64,000 nt of DNA from Prevotella sp. UBA2850. GTDB lineage: Bacteria > Bacteroidota > Bacteroidia > Bacteroidales > Bacteroidaceae. How positions within the stretch are numbered: the stretch's first letter is position 1; the number at the start of each line of letters is the position of its first letter. The stretch spans positions 57,070 through 121,069 of the forward strand of contig DEFO01000011.1 in NCBI GenBank assembly GCA_002350805.1, given 5' to 3'. This document shows, one piece after another, positions 1 to 11,100 of the stretch. A program made the translations under genes and the position numbers. Under the pieces are notes generated by a model. That model was not told the DNA's origin and searched no databases. It worked only from the letters and a program-made list of their open reading frames with translations.

Positions 1-134
1 AAAACAGGTTTCTTTTCATAACTCACAAATATAATAAGGTACGGAGGACACAAGACCAAACAAATGAAATCTCTCTGATATTAGAATCGAATGAAGAGTT
101 TTCCATTGTCATCCGTGTCATCCGCACCAGGTGA

Positions 135-3086
135 TTACAACCCTACCGTGATTGTCTTGCCATTATATTGAACCATCTTGCCCTCAGGGTTGTCGAGATT
201 CAACTCACGGGCTTTATCTTTCGTGACAAGCACTACATTAAAGCGGCGTTCCTTCAGCATGCCTTTGAATGCACCTTTGCGCTGGCCGATGGTCAGGGTC
301 TTTTGCGTATCGTCGTAACGAAAGTCAATAGTGGCATATTTGCCACGTTCGTAATTGTAGTTGGTTCCTTCGTCCTCATAGAGTTGGAAGCGGCCATCAG
401 CTCCAGCATATACATAGAGGTTGATTAACTCTGCAGGCTTCTCATCGCTCCATTGCATTTCAGGACCAAAGGGGATGATGGCTCCCTCGCGCACATAGAC
501 AGGCATACGCTCCAGAGGCGCATCGACAATGAGCGTCTGGCCGCCCTGAATATGCTCGCCAGTATAAAGGTCGTACCAGCCTGTCTGCTTGGGGAAGTAC
601 ACGCTACGGTTGCGCGCTTTGTAATAGCCCACAGGACAAGCCATCAGGGCAGGACCAAACATCCATTGGTCTTTAATGTTCAACACTTGGCGGTCACCAT
701 TGAAGTCCATCACCAGTCCACGCATCATCGTGTAGTCGTTCAGATGCACCCATCCTGCCATTGAATAGAGATAAGGCATGAGCCGGTAGCGCAGACGATC
801 GTACCAGACAATGGTCTGATAAGTGGGATGGTCCTCAGGGGCGATATTCCAAACCTCACGCAAGGGCCACTGGCCATGAGCACGATAAAGGGGAATGAAG
901 CAGCCGAACTGGTTCCAGCGGGCTTGCAACTCGCGCCACTCTTTCAGATCCTCATTCTCAATACCCTCCTGGTCGAACAGCTGCTGGGCAGCCACATAAC
1001 GGTTTTCCACACAGAAGCCTCCCTGGTCCATGCCCCAGAAAGGCAGTCCAGACATAGAGTAATTGAGCCCGGCAGTCATCTGCGCACGCATGTCCTCCCA
1101 ACGTGTTCCTATATCACCACTCCACGTGGCTGTAGAGTATCTCTGCTCGCCTACAAAGCCACTCCGCGTCAGCAGAAACACACGAGGCTCATCAGCCTTG
1201 CCCTTGAACACCGAGCGCTGTCCGTTGTAGATGGCATCGGCATTCACGATGCTATAGGCATTGAAATACTCCGTGGCCGTGCCGAGGGCTGTAGGTCCGG
1301 AGAGGGCTTTGCGGTACCACATAGGGGTACAGTCGCGCACATTGGGCTCCGATGCATCCATCCACCAGGCATCTATGCCATACTTGTATTTGGTATAGAG
1401 GTTGTCGTTCATCTGACGCCAGAACATCTTACGTGCGCCGGCATCATAGGCATCATAGAACGAACCGCGGAATCCCAGCCAGTCGTGAATATCGTCGGCA
1501 ACCGCCTGATGGTACATCCAGCCCTTAGCGTCGAGTTCCTTGTAATTGTCAACCGTATCGTAGAACTTAGGCCAGACGCTAATCATAAACCGGCCTCCCA
1601 TCTGGTGAACACTGTCGAGCATAGCCTGAGGATGGGGGAATCGGCTACTCTCAAAAGTATGGTCGCCCCACGAGTCCAGTTTCCAATAGTTCCAGTCTTG
1701 AACAATATTGTCGACGGGTATCTGGCGACGGCGGAACTCGCCAAGCGTCTCTTCTATCTCTGCCGAAGTCTTATAGCGCTCACGGCTCTGCCAAAAGCCC
1801 AACACCCACTTAGGATATACCGGAGCCTTGCCCGTAAGTGTGCGATAGCCGCTGATAACCTCATCAGCATTTTGCCCGGCGATGAAGTAGTAGTCCATAT
1901 CCTTGGCCATCTCGCTCCAAACGGAAAGCATGCGCTGGCCTTTACAAGCTTTGGAAGCACGCAATCCGCAGTAGCTGACGTCACCATCGGGCCGCCACTC
2001 GACGCGCAGCTGGTAGCGATTACCCTTCAGAAGCCTTTTGCGGAACTTATAGGTATTGGGGTTCCATGCGGTGCGCCAACGCTCGGGAACGACTTCCTTG
2101 CCGCCAATATAGACTTTTATATATCCTGCATAATAAAGAATGAAATGATACTGAGCATTCGCAGGTGCCTCAATAAATCCCTCGTAAACGACCGTCGAAC
2201 CATTCAGGGCAAAGCCTTTAGGCAGGTTCTTGATACCGCCCGGTTCGGTACGATTGGCCAGCTCTGAGGTAGCAGGGCAGTCGAACTCAAAATAAATAGA
2301 GTCTTCATCGCGCACCAGTCGCTGCCCATTCTTGTCGGTATAAGTGCCGGTGAGGTGTCCTTCCCTCCCCTGCTTGTCGAAAATCTTAAAGACACGGCCC
2401 AGCTGCTCATACTCATCAGGATTACCCCAACGGCAGTAGCTGTAAGAGTCCCACAACAGACCGTAATTCTTGCTCGAAAGCACGAAAGGTACACTCACCT
2501 TTGTGTTATACTGGAAGAGGTCCTCATTCAGACCTTTCATGTTGAGTTCCTCCGACTGATGTTGACCAAGACCATAGAATGCCTCATTATTAGGGCTCTC
2601 GAACAGCATTCGCCACGTGAGGCCTTTCTTCTGTTCTTCGCTGACTTTGGCAATATCCACGCCTATCTCGCGGTCGGGCACACGGAAGGGTTTGAAGGTC
2701 TTACCGTCTTTCGCCTCTTTTAGCAGAGAATTGCCATTGGCGTCGAAGAACTCCACCTTGCCAGACTTGGAGCAAACCGTGGCCTTCACTTTGGCGGTTT
2801 TCACAACTACCTTGCAATCCTCCTGCGTCACATCGAACTGAGGCTTTGCTGTTTGTGGAACCACTATCAGGCTGGCTGGTTTCTGGGGGAACACATCGGC
2901 CGGGGTGGCCTGCACACGAATGATATTGTCACCTACTACTTGCAGACGAACCACCTTTGCGCCATTCTTTGCAGGCGCTTGCAGGCGAACCGTCACACTA
3001 TTGCCGCTACACACGAAATCTGCTGCGGCAACTCCTAAAGCTGCCGCTAACAGAATGATAGTCAAAAGAAAACTTGCTTTCCTCAT
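135..3086 (-). CDS. GH31 alpha-xylosidase-like enzyme with PA14 insert
   Basis: This is a secreted glycoside hydrolase of family 31, 983 residues. A signal peptide occupies about residues 1-22. The catalytic barrel carries the GH31 signature WWMDASEPN with the likely nucleophile Asp577, and TWSGD with the likely acid/base Asp658. A PA14-like insert lies at about residues 240-390, as in alpha-xylosidases of Bacteroides xyloglucan loci, where the insert extends the substrate cleft. The expected role is removal of alpha-1,6-xylose from imported xyloglucan oligosaccharides in the periplasm. It starts 6 bp after the GH5 stop, so it is the last gene of the locus visible here. An alpha-glucosidase activity cannot be excluded, but the neighbours favour xyloglucan. 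Confidence 0.9.
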   Translation of the reverse strand: MRKASFLLTIILLAAALGVAAADFVCSGNSVTVRLQAPAKNGAKVVRLQVVGDNIIRVQATPADVFPQKPASLIVVPQTAKPQFDVTQEDCKVVVKTAKVKATVCSKSGKVEFFDANGNSLLKEAKDGKTFKPFRVPDREIGVDIAKVSEEQKKGLTWRMLFESPNNEAFYGLGQHQSEELNMKGLNEDLFQYNTKVSVPFVLSSKNYGLLWDSYSYCRWGNPDEYEQLGRVFKIFDKQGREGHLTGTYTDKNGQRLVRDEDSIYFEFDCPATSELANRTEPGGIKNLPKGFALNGSTVVYEGFIEAPANAQYHFILYYAGYIKVYIGGKEVVPERWRTAWNPNTYKFRKRLLKGNRYQLRVEWRPDGDVSYCGLRASKACKGQRMLSVWSEMAKDMDYYFIAGQNADEVISGYRTLTGKAPVYPKWVLGFWQSRERYKTSAEIEETLGEFRRRQIPVDNIVQDWNYWKLDSWGDHTFESSRFPHPQAMLDSVHQMGGRFMISVWPKFYDTVDNYKELDAKGWMYHQAVADDIHDWLGFRGSFYDAYDAGARKMFWRQMNDNLYTKYKYGIDAWWMDASEPNVRDCTPMWYRKALSGPTALGTATEYFNAYSIVNADAIYNGQRSVFKGKADEPRVFLLTRSGFVGEQRYSTATWSGDIGTRWEDMRAQMTAGLNYSMSGLPFWGMDQGGFCVENRYVAAQQLFDQEGIENEDLKEWRELQARWNQFGCFIPLYRAHGQWPLREVWNIAPEDHPTYQTIVWYDRLRYRLMPYLYSMAGWVHLNDYTMMRGLVMDFNGDRQVLNIKDQWMFGPALMACPVGYYKARNRSVYFPKQTGWYDLYTGEHIQGGQTLIVDAPLERMPVYVREGAIIPFGPEMQWSDEKPAELINLYVYAGADGRFQLYEDEGTNYNYERGKYATIDFRYDDTQKTLTIGQRKGAFKGMLKERRFNVVLVTKDKARELNLDNPEGKMVQYNGKTITVGL

Positions 3087-3092
3087 AAACAG

Positions 3093-4571
3093 TTATTTGA
3101 TGTTTTGGAAAAGAGCTTCCACAATCTCACTTTCAGTCCATTCCACTTTCTTGCGATCGAGGAGTCCCATCCACCAAAGACCTGTCGTATTGTAAGCTTT
3201 GAACTTCTTGGCCATATAGGTGGCATACTTCACTCGCTCTGCCATCAGTTTCTTATCGTCCAGCGCTCCGAACTCACCATAGAAATACGGGAGTCCCAGT
3301 TCCTGGGCGAAACGCTTGTCAACCATTGTGAACATCTCATCGATTTCCTTTTCACATGAACTATCGAAGGCCTCAATGTTCCACTCGCCATTATCATTAC
3401 AGAAATTGTAAGGATCGTAAGAGTGGACAGTTGCAAGAATATGGCCAGCCACAACATCATTAGGAGCATTAAAGCCGTTGAGTTTTGCCTGAGTGTGGCC
3501 TGCGCTATACGGATTGACAATCAAGTTTCTGTACATGTTGTTTCCACCTGTACCACGGACGACATCTACAAAGTCCTGTTCGAGTTTGTTGATGGCTGTG
3601 TAGGCATCGGCATTGACAGGATTGTTCCAGTTGCCTGTCTCATCGAGAATCTCGTTCACGGCCTCAAACAACAGTTTGTCGTTATAATCCTGGAACTCCT
3701 CTGCAATCTGGCGCCATAGGTTTTTGAAGCGCTTGCTGATGGTCTCGTAGTTGTTCAAATCAGCCAACAGCCAATGTGCTCCATCGCCACGTGAAGCATC
3801 ATATTCACTAGCATCATGATGAACATTAATAATACAGTAGCATCCTGCTTTGAGCACCATATCGACCACTTGCTTCACACGAGCCATCCATGCGGCGTCG
3901 ATATGATCGTTGGCATCCATGTGGGGGAACCATGTAACGGGTACACGAATCAGATTAAAGCCCTTCGCGGCTATGGCATCTATGATTTCCTGAGTAGTCT
4001 CAGGCTGTCCCCAACATGTCTCCCAATCAATAGGCGTCTGCGGGTTGAACCATTGCTGTACCGAGGCATTGGTAATATCATGGTTCGACTCAAGTGTGTT
4101 TCCAAGATTATAGCCTAAGGTAACAGTCTCCAGGAACTCAGGAGCGCTGATGAAGTGGTCGGCAGCATCGCGTCCAATCTGATTGATGGCGACCGTCTTG
4201 GTCAGACCGCCAGAGGTGATGGTGATGGTGCCGACTCGAGCCTCTGCCTCATTGGCCGTCACGCTAACATTCAACCATGACATGCGGGTGGGCAGTTGAT
4301 AGCCGTAGCCTGCACGTGCCGAGAGTTTAATCCATGTTGTGTCAGACACTACAGCATCCCAGTCGCCATCAGCATTAATACCTATCATCTTCGTCCCCTT
4401 GGTGGCTCCGAAATCTAACTGTGTAATCTCAAGAGAGTCCAAAGAGGTAACAGTCAATCGCGTCGCCTTGCTAGTAGAGTCGCTGTCGCTACAGCTTTGC
4501 AAAGCCAACGCTGCTGCCAGCACCCATACTACACTAAAGAAATATATGAATCGTTTCATACGCTTAATCAT
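3093..4571 (-). CDS. GH5 (subfamily 4-like) endoglucanase with BACON domain
   Basis: The lipoprotein signal ends in LQSC (Cys27), followed by a Ser/Asp-rich stretch typical of surface-exposed Bacteroidota lipoproteins. Residues about 38-133 form a BACON domain, and about 140-490 a GH5 barrel. The barrel shows YNLGNTLES, the HHD motif, acid/base Glu307 in AVNEILDE and nucleophile Glu433 in YGEFG, a pattern typical of subfamily 4. BACON-GH5_4 is the architecture of the surface endo-xyloglucanase of the Bacteroides ovatus xyloglucan locus, so an outer-surface endo-xyloglucanase is the best call; a mixed-linkage glucanase is the main alternative. The gene starts 3 bp after the preceding stop. A second in-frame ATG at 4559 is an equally good start. 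Confidence 0.9.
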   Translation of the reverse strand: MIKRMKRFIYFFSVVWVLAAALALQSCSDSDSTSKATRLTVTSLDSLEITQLDFGATKGTKMIGINADGDWDAVVSDTTWIKLSARAGYGYQLPTRMSWLNVSVTANEAEARVGTITITSGGLTKTVAINQIGRDAADHFISAPEFLETVTLGYNLGNTLESNHDITNASVQQWFNPQTPIDWETCWGQPETTQEIIDAIAAKGFNLIRVPVTWFPHMDANDHIDAAWMARVKQVVDMVLKAGCYCIINVHHDASEYDASRGDGAHWLLADLNNYETISKRFKNLWRQIAEEFQDYNDKLLFEAVNEILDETGNWNNPVNADAYTAINKLEQDFVDVVRGTGGNNMYRNLIVNPYSAGHTQAKLNGFNAPNDVVAGHILATVHSYDPYNFCNDNGEWNIEAFDSSCEKEIDEMFTMVDKRFAQELGLPYFYGEFGALDDKKLMAERVKYATYMAKKFKAYNTTGLWWMGLLDRKKVEWTESEIVEALFQNIK

Positions 4572-4574
4572 TTG

Positions 4575-6260
4575 TTAGTTGGTTTTCTTAACATAAATCA
4601 GTCGGACGTTGTCCATGCAGAAATCAACAGTACCCTTGTTGTTTCCCGGGTTGATCTGCATCATGCGAATACGCTTCAAGCCAGCATTCTTGATATCTGC
4701 GTAGGTCATTCCCTCATAGCAGGAGAAATGGCTCAAGCTCATCACATGACGATACCACTTGCCTGTGGGAGCCTCACCATTGATGTCGGCCAGGCGACGC
4801 TCCTTGAAGTTGGCAATTCCTGCATTATAGTCAATCCAGTTGTCAGGACTATCATACTGGTTGTTCCAGTCGCACTCGCCACTTGAGAGTGACTGCATCA
4901 TGTAACGCAGGAAACCGGCATAGTTCTCGACGCGATCGTAGTCGGAGTTGTTGTTATACACTTCCATAGCCAGATATACCTCGTCGGCTCTGGCATCTGC
5001 AGGAATGACATCGAAGTCGGGCAGATAGAATTGGTCATCGCCCCAATCGTGGATGAAGTTAATCTGTGTTCCCCACCATTGGCTTCCTTCGTTCTCTATC
5101 AGCCAATGAGCAAAGACGCCATCACCTGTAAACGGAGGATTCATGCCGTCGGCTGTTGTTTTGATAATCTTCGGACCACCACCCCAGTCTTCTGTAATGA
5201 CCGAATCATCGAAGTCGGTCAGCAATGTGGTATAGTTGAAGAACGAAACCTTGGCTTCACCTCCTCCAGTCACAACGGTAATATAAGGTTCGCTGCCACG
5301 AGAAGGCTTCTTTGTGAAGACGAACGACACCTCGTCCTCAGTATCTGCTACGGTAAACTCGTCGGGCGTAAGGGTCACATCACCATACTTAATGGCATCT
5401 ACCTGAATGAACTCAGTGCCTCTCAAAGTAACCGTCTCGCCCAAAACTGGCATATCGGTATTCAATCCCTCTGCGCCTTCAAGAATGGTTGGCGGCTGGA
5501 GATACAGACTGAAGGGGACATAGACGGTTCCGGCAGCACACTCAATGACCAGCGAGCCTTGAGAGAACGAAAGCGAAGGAATGGTGAGTGCCAATTCCGA
5601 GTCGGTCTCGTAGGCAGTACTGTTCTTGTTGAGGTGATGGTCCATGAGTATGGTCTTCACATTTGCCTCTACCTTTGTACCTCCGACAACGCCTCCTGCA
5701 GCAGTAATCTCTTCGGGGGTCATGCTGGTAATATAGGCTTTCTCTATATCTACCAGATTCTTACCATAGACGGCCAATATATCACCAGGACTGCGCGGAT
5801 ATCGGCATTGCGAGCGGGTAATGCTGGGATATGGAGCCGTCACCTTAAAAGCATAGGTGGCTGTTCCGTGCGAGGTCTCCACCCGAATCTCGTCGGTATA
5901 AGGATTATCTACGGTACCCTTGTCGAAAGCTGTAAGCTTGAAGCCGTTGATTTCTGTAGGGATATTAACTATAATGCTATGGTCGGTATTGAGCGTTGAG
6001 TTGACACTTACACTCTGACCATTGATATAGACATGATGGGCATCATTCAGATTCTCACCAATTATGACAATCTTTGAGCCTGCCGAAGCCTTTGTGAACA
6101 AGCTGTCGGCTTTTGCCGGATCTGTGGTCCTGACACCAGTAATGACGGGCTGCCCTCCTCCGCTTCCGTCAGAGTCGGAGCAAGAGGATAGAGTGAACGA
6201 GGATATGCCTAGTACAACAGCCAGCAGCCAAGTCCAGATATATTGATTCTTTTGTTTCAT
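4575..6260 (-). CDS. Surface glycan-binding lipoprotein (SGBP-B-like)
   Basis: This lipoprotein has lipobox SSC (Cys27), then Ser/Asp/Gly residues. The body is a chain of immunoglobulin-like IPT/TIG domains (about residues 35-330) followed by a C-terminal beta-rich carbohydrate-binding domain full of Trp and Tyr, as in the xyloglucan-binding SGBP-B family. It would hold polysaccharide at the cell surface next to the SusCD complex and has no catalytic motif. I chose ATG 6260 because the lipoprotein signal begins there; in-frame ATGs at 6275 and 6299 are possible, but the latter lies inside susD. The gene follows susD by about 22 bp. Confidence 0.85.
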   Translation of the reverse strand: MKQKNQYIWTWLLAVVLGISSFTLSSCSDSDGSGGGQPVITGVRTTDPAKADSLFTKASAGSKIVIIGENLNDAHHVYINGQSVSVNSTLNTDHSIIVNIPTEINGFKLTAFDKGTVDNPYTDEIRVETSHGTATYAFKVTAPYPSITRSQCRYPRSPGDILAVYGKNLVDIEKAYITSMTPEEITAAGGVVGGTKVEANVKTILMDHHLNKNSTAYETDSELALTIPSLSFSQGSLVIECAAGTVYVPFSLYLQPPTILEGAEGLNTDMPVLGETVTLRGTEFIQVDAIKYGDVTLTPDEFTVADTEDEVSFVFTKKPSRGSEPYITVVTGGGEAKVSFFNYTTLLTDFDDSVITEDWGGGPKIIKTTADGMNPPFTGDGVFAHWLIENEGSQWWGTQINFIHDWGDDQFYLPDFDVIPADARADEVYLAMEVYNNNSDYDRVENYAGFLRYMMQSLSSGECDWNNQYDSPDNWIDYNAGIANFKERRLADINGEAPTGKWYRHVMSLSHFSCYEGMTYADIKNAGLKRIRMMQINPGNNKGTVDFCMDNVRLIYVKKTN

Positions 6261-6282
6261 ATTCTTTGATTCCATTAAAGTT

Positions 6283-8148
6283 CTACCATGTAAAATCATA
6301 GGCCACAGGTGCCTGCTTCAAATAGGCATTTCGCTGGACGTCAACTGCGGGATACTCCAAGAAGATGTCGTTGTCGGTAATGACGATGGGGTCGTAGCCA
6401 GCCTGTTGTGAAGCCAACTCACGCCAGTTCACAGAATAGCCGTGCGCTTTGTCCTGCGGGATGCCTCCCGATGTAACCTCTTCGCCAGCGGCATTTCGGC
6501 GCACCACCGGGAAGTTGTTGTCAGGGTCGAGATAACGTTCTGCATCGTTATAGTAACATGCCTTCATACTGCCGTCGTCATTATAGAGTGAGGCGTAGTA
6601 CCAAGGGGAGTCACACGTACCATAATAGCACTTATAACTGATTGAGCCGTCTTCGTTCATGATGACATCATTCTGCCCGTCATTGATGAAGTAGCCACGA
6701 TACTGCTGGTAGTTGAAATAGGTGAGCATCTCATTGGGTTTCCAACGGTACCAGGTGACCATATCGTACCAGTTCTGATATTCCATGCAGAACTCAATAC
6801 GGCGCTCACGAATCAAGTCAGAAAAGGTGTAGTATGAGCGGCCACGAAGCTCCTGAATAGTCTTCACCTTGGCCCGGGCGCGTACTGTGTTAAGAGCGGC
6901 CAGTCCCTCGGCGTCAGCACATTGTGCCTGATTGCCAAGAATAGCCTCTGCCTTGATCAAGTATATATCAGCCAGACGCATGAGATAGGTGTTGAGTGGA
7001 GAGGCCTGCTGGTGAAGGTGCCCGCCAGCATCTGCCTTGTTGCCAACCACGTACTTACGGTTCTGTATCCAGTTCTTCTGATAGGTGTAACCGCCTTCAT
7101 CTCGATGGAAGTTGTCGTAATAGCAACCCGGGGTGAAGAAGGTGGCTCGGCGGCGGTAGATGTCTTCCGGGTCTTCATTGTAGAGGTCTATCATATCAGG
7201 CGAGGCGCTCAGGTTTCCGCCCCATCCTCCTACATCCGACATATCACCGGAGGTCAGCGTAGCCACAAGTGTGTTGCCATTGCCCCAGCGGGTCTGGTCG
7301 GTCAGCACCAACGGGTCAGGCCATCGCAAGGCCAGAATCTGCTCGGCATTGTCCTGATAGTCATAAAGGAACAAATTCTCATAGTTGTCCAACAGCTGAT
7401 ACTGTCCGCAGTTGATAACCTCATTACAAAGCTCAACGACCCTTTTCAGGGTTGCCTCGTCACGGGTAGACTTGCCCCATCCGCTCTGAGCCAGCAACAC
7501 CTTAGCCAGCATGGCCTTTGCCGCATATCGGCCGGGATGGTTGTTCACAACCTGAGGTCTCATGAGCTCGGCAGCTCGTTCGAGGTCACGAATGATGAAC
7601 TTGAAGACATCCTCCTCGGTATTGAGCGGCTTAATAGGCTCACGCCCCAGTTCGTCGTTGTCCTCATACAGAATCACGGGGCCCCAGATTCGCAGCATGT
7701 AGAAATAAGAGGTGGCACGCATGAGGTGAGCCTCGCCTACGGCTTGGTTTTTCACTTCCTCGCTGACGGCACTCGAACTATATAGGGGCACGCTCTTGAT
7801 GACCGAATTGGCAAACGATACCACCATATAGAGTGACGACCAGGCCTGAGCCAGCGACTCGGTCTGTCCGGTCACTTGGAAACGGGCAAACTCGGCCATG
7901 TTGTAGGGGTTCCAGGCGTCGTTGGCACGCTGGGAGCCCAAGCCGAGGATACATGTATTGTTGTAGAAGAACCACGCACGATTATAGAGAGGCTCTACAG
8001 CTTTCATAACGGCATCGTCGCTGGCATAATAATTGTCGGCAGCATAGGTGTGCTGCGGCGTGCGATCCAGAAAATCGTCCTTGCAGCTGGAGAGCATCAA
8101 GCTTACCAGCGCCAAGATTGACAATATCAATATATTCTTTGTTTTCAT
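6283..8148 (-). CDS. SusD/RagB-like nutrient-binding lipoprotein
   Basis: The protein is 621 residues with lipobox LSSC (Cys22) followed by KDDFLD, the usual SusD beginning. An N-terminal SusD-like region and a C-terminal RagB/SusD domain are evident from motifs such as RATSYFYMLR and YLMRLADIYLIKAEA. It forms the lid over the SusC channel and captures glycan at the outer surface. It lies 24 bp downstream of the susC-like gene. Aromatic residues suited to a beta-glucan platform are plentiful, but specificity cannot be read from sequence alone. Confidence 0.95.
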   Translation of the reverse strand: MKTKNILILSILALVSLMLSSCKDDFLDRTPQHTYAADNYYASDDAVMKAVEPLYNRAWFFYNNTCILGLGSQRANDAWNPYNMAEFARFQVTGQTESLAQAWSSLYMVVSFANSVIKSVPLYSSSAVSEEVKNQAVGEAHLMRATSYFYMLRIWGPVILYEDNDELGREPIKPLNTEEDVFKFIIRDLERAAELMRPQVVNNHPGRYAAKAMLAKVLLAQSGWGKSTRDEATLKRVVELCNEVINCGQYQLLDNYENLFLYDYQDNAEQILALRWPDPLVLTDQTRWGNGNTLVATLTSGDMSDVGGWGGNLSASPDMIDLYNEDPEDIYRRRATFFTPGCYYDNFHRDEGGYTYQKNWIQNRKYVVGNKADAGGHLHQQASPLNTYLMRLADIYLIKAEAILGNQAQCADAEGLAALNTVRARAKVKTIQELRGRSYYTFSDLIRERRIEFCMEYQNWYDMVTWYRWKPNEMLTYFNYQQYRGYFINDGQNDVIMNEDGSISYKCYYGTCDSPWYYASLYNDDGSMKACYYNDAERYLDPDNNFPVVRRNAAGEEVTSGGIPQDKAHGYSVNWRELASQQAGYDPIVITDNDIFLEYPAVDVQRNAYLKQAPVAYDFTW

Positions 8149-8172
8149 AACTATATGTGTCTTTACCGTTGA

Positions 8173-11100
8173 TTAGAAATTCACTTTAACGCCAAAATTG
8201 TAGATGCGCGATGACGGGTAGCGATAGTTGTCGATTCCCTGCAACATCACGTTCGACGAACCCAATTCCGGGTCATAGCCGTCGTAGCCGGTGATTGTGA
8301 ATACGTTCTGAATGTTTCCATAAATCTGCACCCAGTCGAGTTTGAGAGGTATGATCCATTTCTTGGGCAGGTTCCACGCGAGAGAGAGCGACTTCATGCG
8401 GATGTACGATCCATCCTCGACGAAGAGCGAACTCACACGGTAGTTGTCGTTGTTACTCTGTCCATTTCCGGTAATACGTGCCACTCGGGCCGAGCCCACA
8501 TTGGTCATATGCACATTCGAGAGGTCGAGCGACGAGCCGTCGGGGTTGATGAGCTCCACGCGGGCGTAGCTGGCGGCGTCTTTCATCTTGTTGCCCCAGG
8601 CCGTTGGGTCGAGGTGGTGTTGGCGCACGTAATTATAGACATCATTGCCCACACTACCGTTGATAAAGAACGACAGCTCGAGATTCTTCCACGTGATAGT
8701 GTTGTTGATACCGAAGGTGAAGTCGGGATTGGGATTGCCTATAAAGGTACAGTCTTCCGAGTCAATCTTTCCGTCGCCGTTGACATCCTCGAAGATATAG
8801 TCGCCCACCCAGATGCTGTTCGGTCCGATGGGATACATCTCGCCTGCGGCTGTAGCCGGACGAGGGGTTTCCAGAGGGCTGCCGTCACGATTGATGAGCG
8901 TCTCGCCGTATTTGTTCTTCACATAGAAATCGGCCTCCTCGGTATACATACCCTTCACCTTCCAGCCCCAGAACTGTCCTACGGGCTCGCCCACCACGGA
9001 GCAGGTGTAGTTGTTGGTGCCAATCTGTCCGAACATGGCCGACTCTCCGTTGTTCAGTCCCGTCAATTTGTTGCGGTTGAACGAGATAGTGGCGTTGGTG
9101 CGCCATTGCCAGTCCGCCGTGGCAACATTTACGGTATTAAGAGTGAACTCTATACCCTTGTTTTGAATAGAACCTGCGTTCACCCAAGGCGCCCGGATTC
9201 CGTAGTAGGATTCTGTGGGAATAAGGTAAGCGGGCAGTGAAGCCACCATCAGCAAGTCGTCGGTCTTCTTGAAGTAGGCGTCGACGATAAACTCTATGCG
9301 GTTGTCGAGGAACGAAAGGTCGAGTCCTACGTTCCAGGCCTTGGTACGCTCCCATGTGAGTTTGTCGTTGGCATAGTTCTCGGGGAAATAGCCTGTGCCC
9401 CAAGCCGTCGGTACCGCCTTCATGGCCGATCCGTAGGCGAAGTTGCTGGCATTCTGATTGCCCACAAGTCCCCAGCCAAGTCGCAGTTTGGCGTTGCTCA
9501 GCCACGTGAGTTTCTTCATGAAAGGCTCTTGCGTGATGCGCCAGGCGAGCGCCACAGAGGGGAAGTAACCCCAGCGGTTGCCCTTGGCAAAGTTAGAAGA
9601 GCCGTCGGCACGCAACGTGGCGGTGAGCAGATAGCGATCGAGCAGGTTGTAGTTGAAACGGCCGTAGTACGACTCGATGGCCCAGTCGGAGCCCTGTTCT
9701 TCATTGCCTTGACCAGTGGTGTCGCCCACGTTAAGCGAGTGTACCGTATCAAATATATAGTTCACGCGCGAAGCCGTACCGTTGAACCACTCGCCCTCCT
9801 GTGACTCGTGTCCGGCCATAATCTGGAAGTGATGGCCCTTAAGCGGGTCGAAGTCGTAGGTGGCATATTGTTTGAACGACTCGTATTTGTTGCGCGAGTT
9901 GCCGTGGGTCGATACCGACTGTTTCACCACATTACCATACGAGTAGTCGGGTTGGAAGAAAAAGGTGTTGCCCCAGCCACGGTTGCCACCATACTCTATT
10001 CGTACGACGAGGCCCTTCAGCGGGGTGATGTTGGCAAAGAAATTGTAGTCGAGCGAAGAGTTGGCTCGGCGGTTCTCAATCATCGAAGCCTCGAAGATGG
10101 GGTTCGACTGATACTGATACTCGTGGGTCTCGCCAAAGCCCAACGTACCGTCTGCATTATAGGGAGCCACATCGGGATACTGCACAAGGGCAGTCTGAAT
10201 GACGTTGCTCTCCTCGAAGGTGACAATCTGCTTCGTGTAGGCATAGTAGGCCGATGCCCCCAGTTGCAGCCAGTCGTTCACCTGAGTATCAAAGTTACCG
10301 CGGACTGAGTTGCGGCGGAAGCCTGAGCCCAGTCCAACACCATCCTGGTCGAGCAAACCACCCGAGATGGCGTAGTGCATGGTCTTCGTTCCTCCGCTCA
10401 CGCCTACCTGATGGTTGTGCATGAAGGCCGTCTGGAACAGCTCATCCTGCCAGTTGGTACCCTCGGTAAGCAGGGTGGGGTCGAGATAGTCAGTACTGGG
10501 CGTCCAACCCTGTATCTTGGCCCGCTGGTTGTAGAACTCACCATACTCGGGCAGGTTCATCACCTCTAGCATTTTTGGCAGCTTCTGCCATCCGAAGTAG
10601 CCCTCGTAACTGAGCTTGGCATTACCCTCCTGGCCTTTCTTTGTGGTAATGAGCACCACGCCATTGGAGGCGCGCGAGCCGTAGATAGCAGTTGCAGAGG
10701 CGTCTTTAAGCACCTCAATAGAGGTGATGTCGGCAGGGTTGAGCGAGCTCATCACACTAGTGTGCGAATCGGTCTGCCCCGACATAGCCACGCCATCGAC
10801 CACATAGAGGGGCTCGTTGCCGCTAAGCGAGTTGATACCGCGAATCTGTACTGAGATGCCGCCGCCCGGAGCTCCCGAGTTTTGAGTGACCTGCACACCG
10901 GCAATACGGCCCTGCATGGCTTGCTCTATCGAGGTGTTCACGCCTTGTTTAATGGCTTTCTCGTCGATGGAGCTTACCGAACCCGTCAGGTCGGAGCGCT
11001 TCATCACACCATAGCCCACCACCACGACCTCGCTGAGCGAAGTGGCGTCTTCTACCATTCTCACATTCATCACTCCGGCTTTCGTCACCTTGATAACCTG

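Noticed and set aside
828..2267. A 479-codon plus-strand reading frame opposite the GH31 gene
   Set aside because: It is fully antisense to a well-supported catalytic domain, has no recognisable motif and no promoter.
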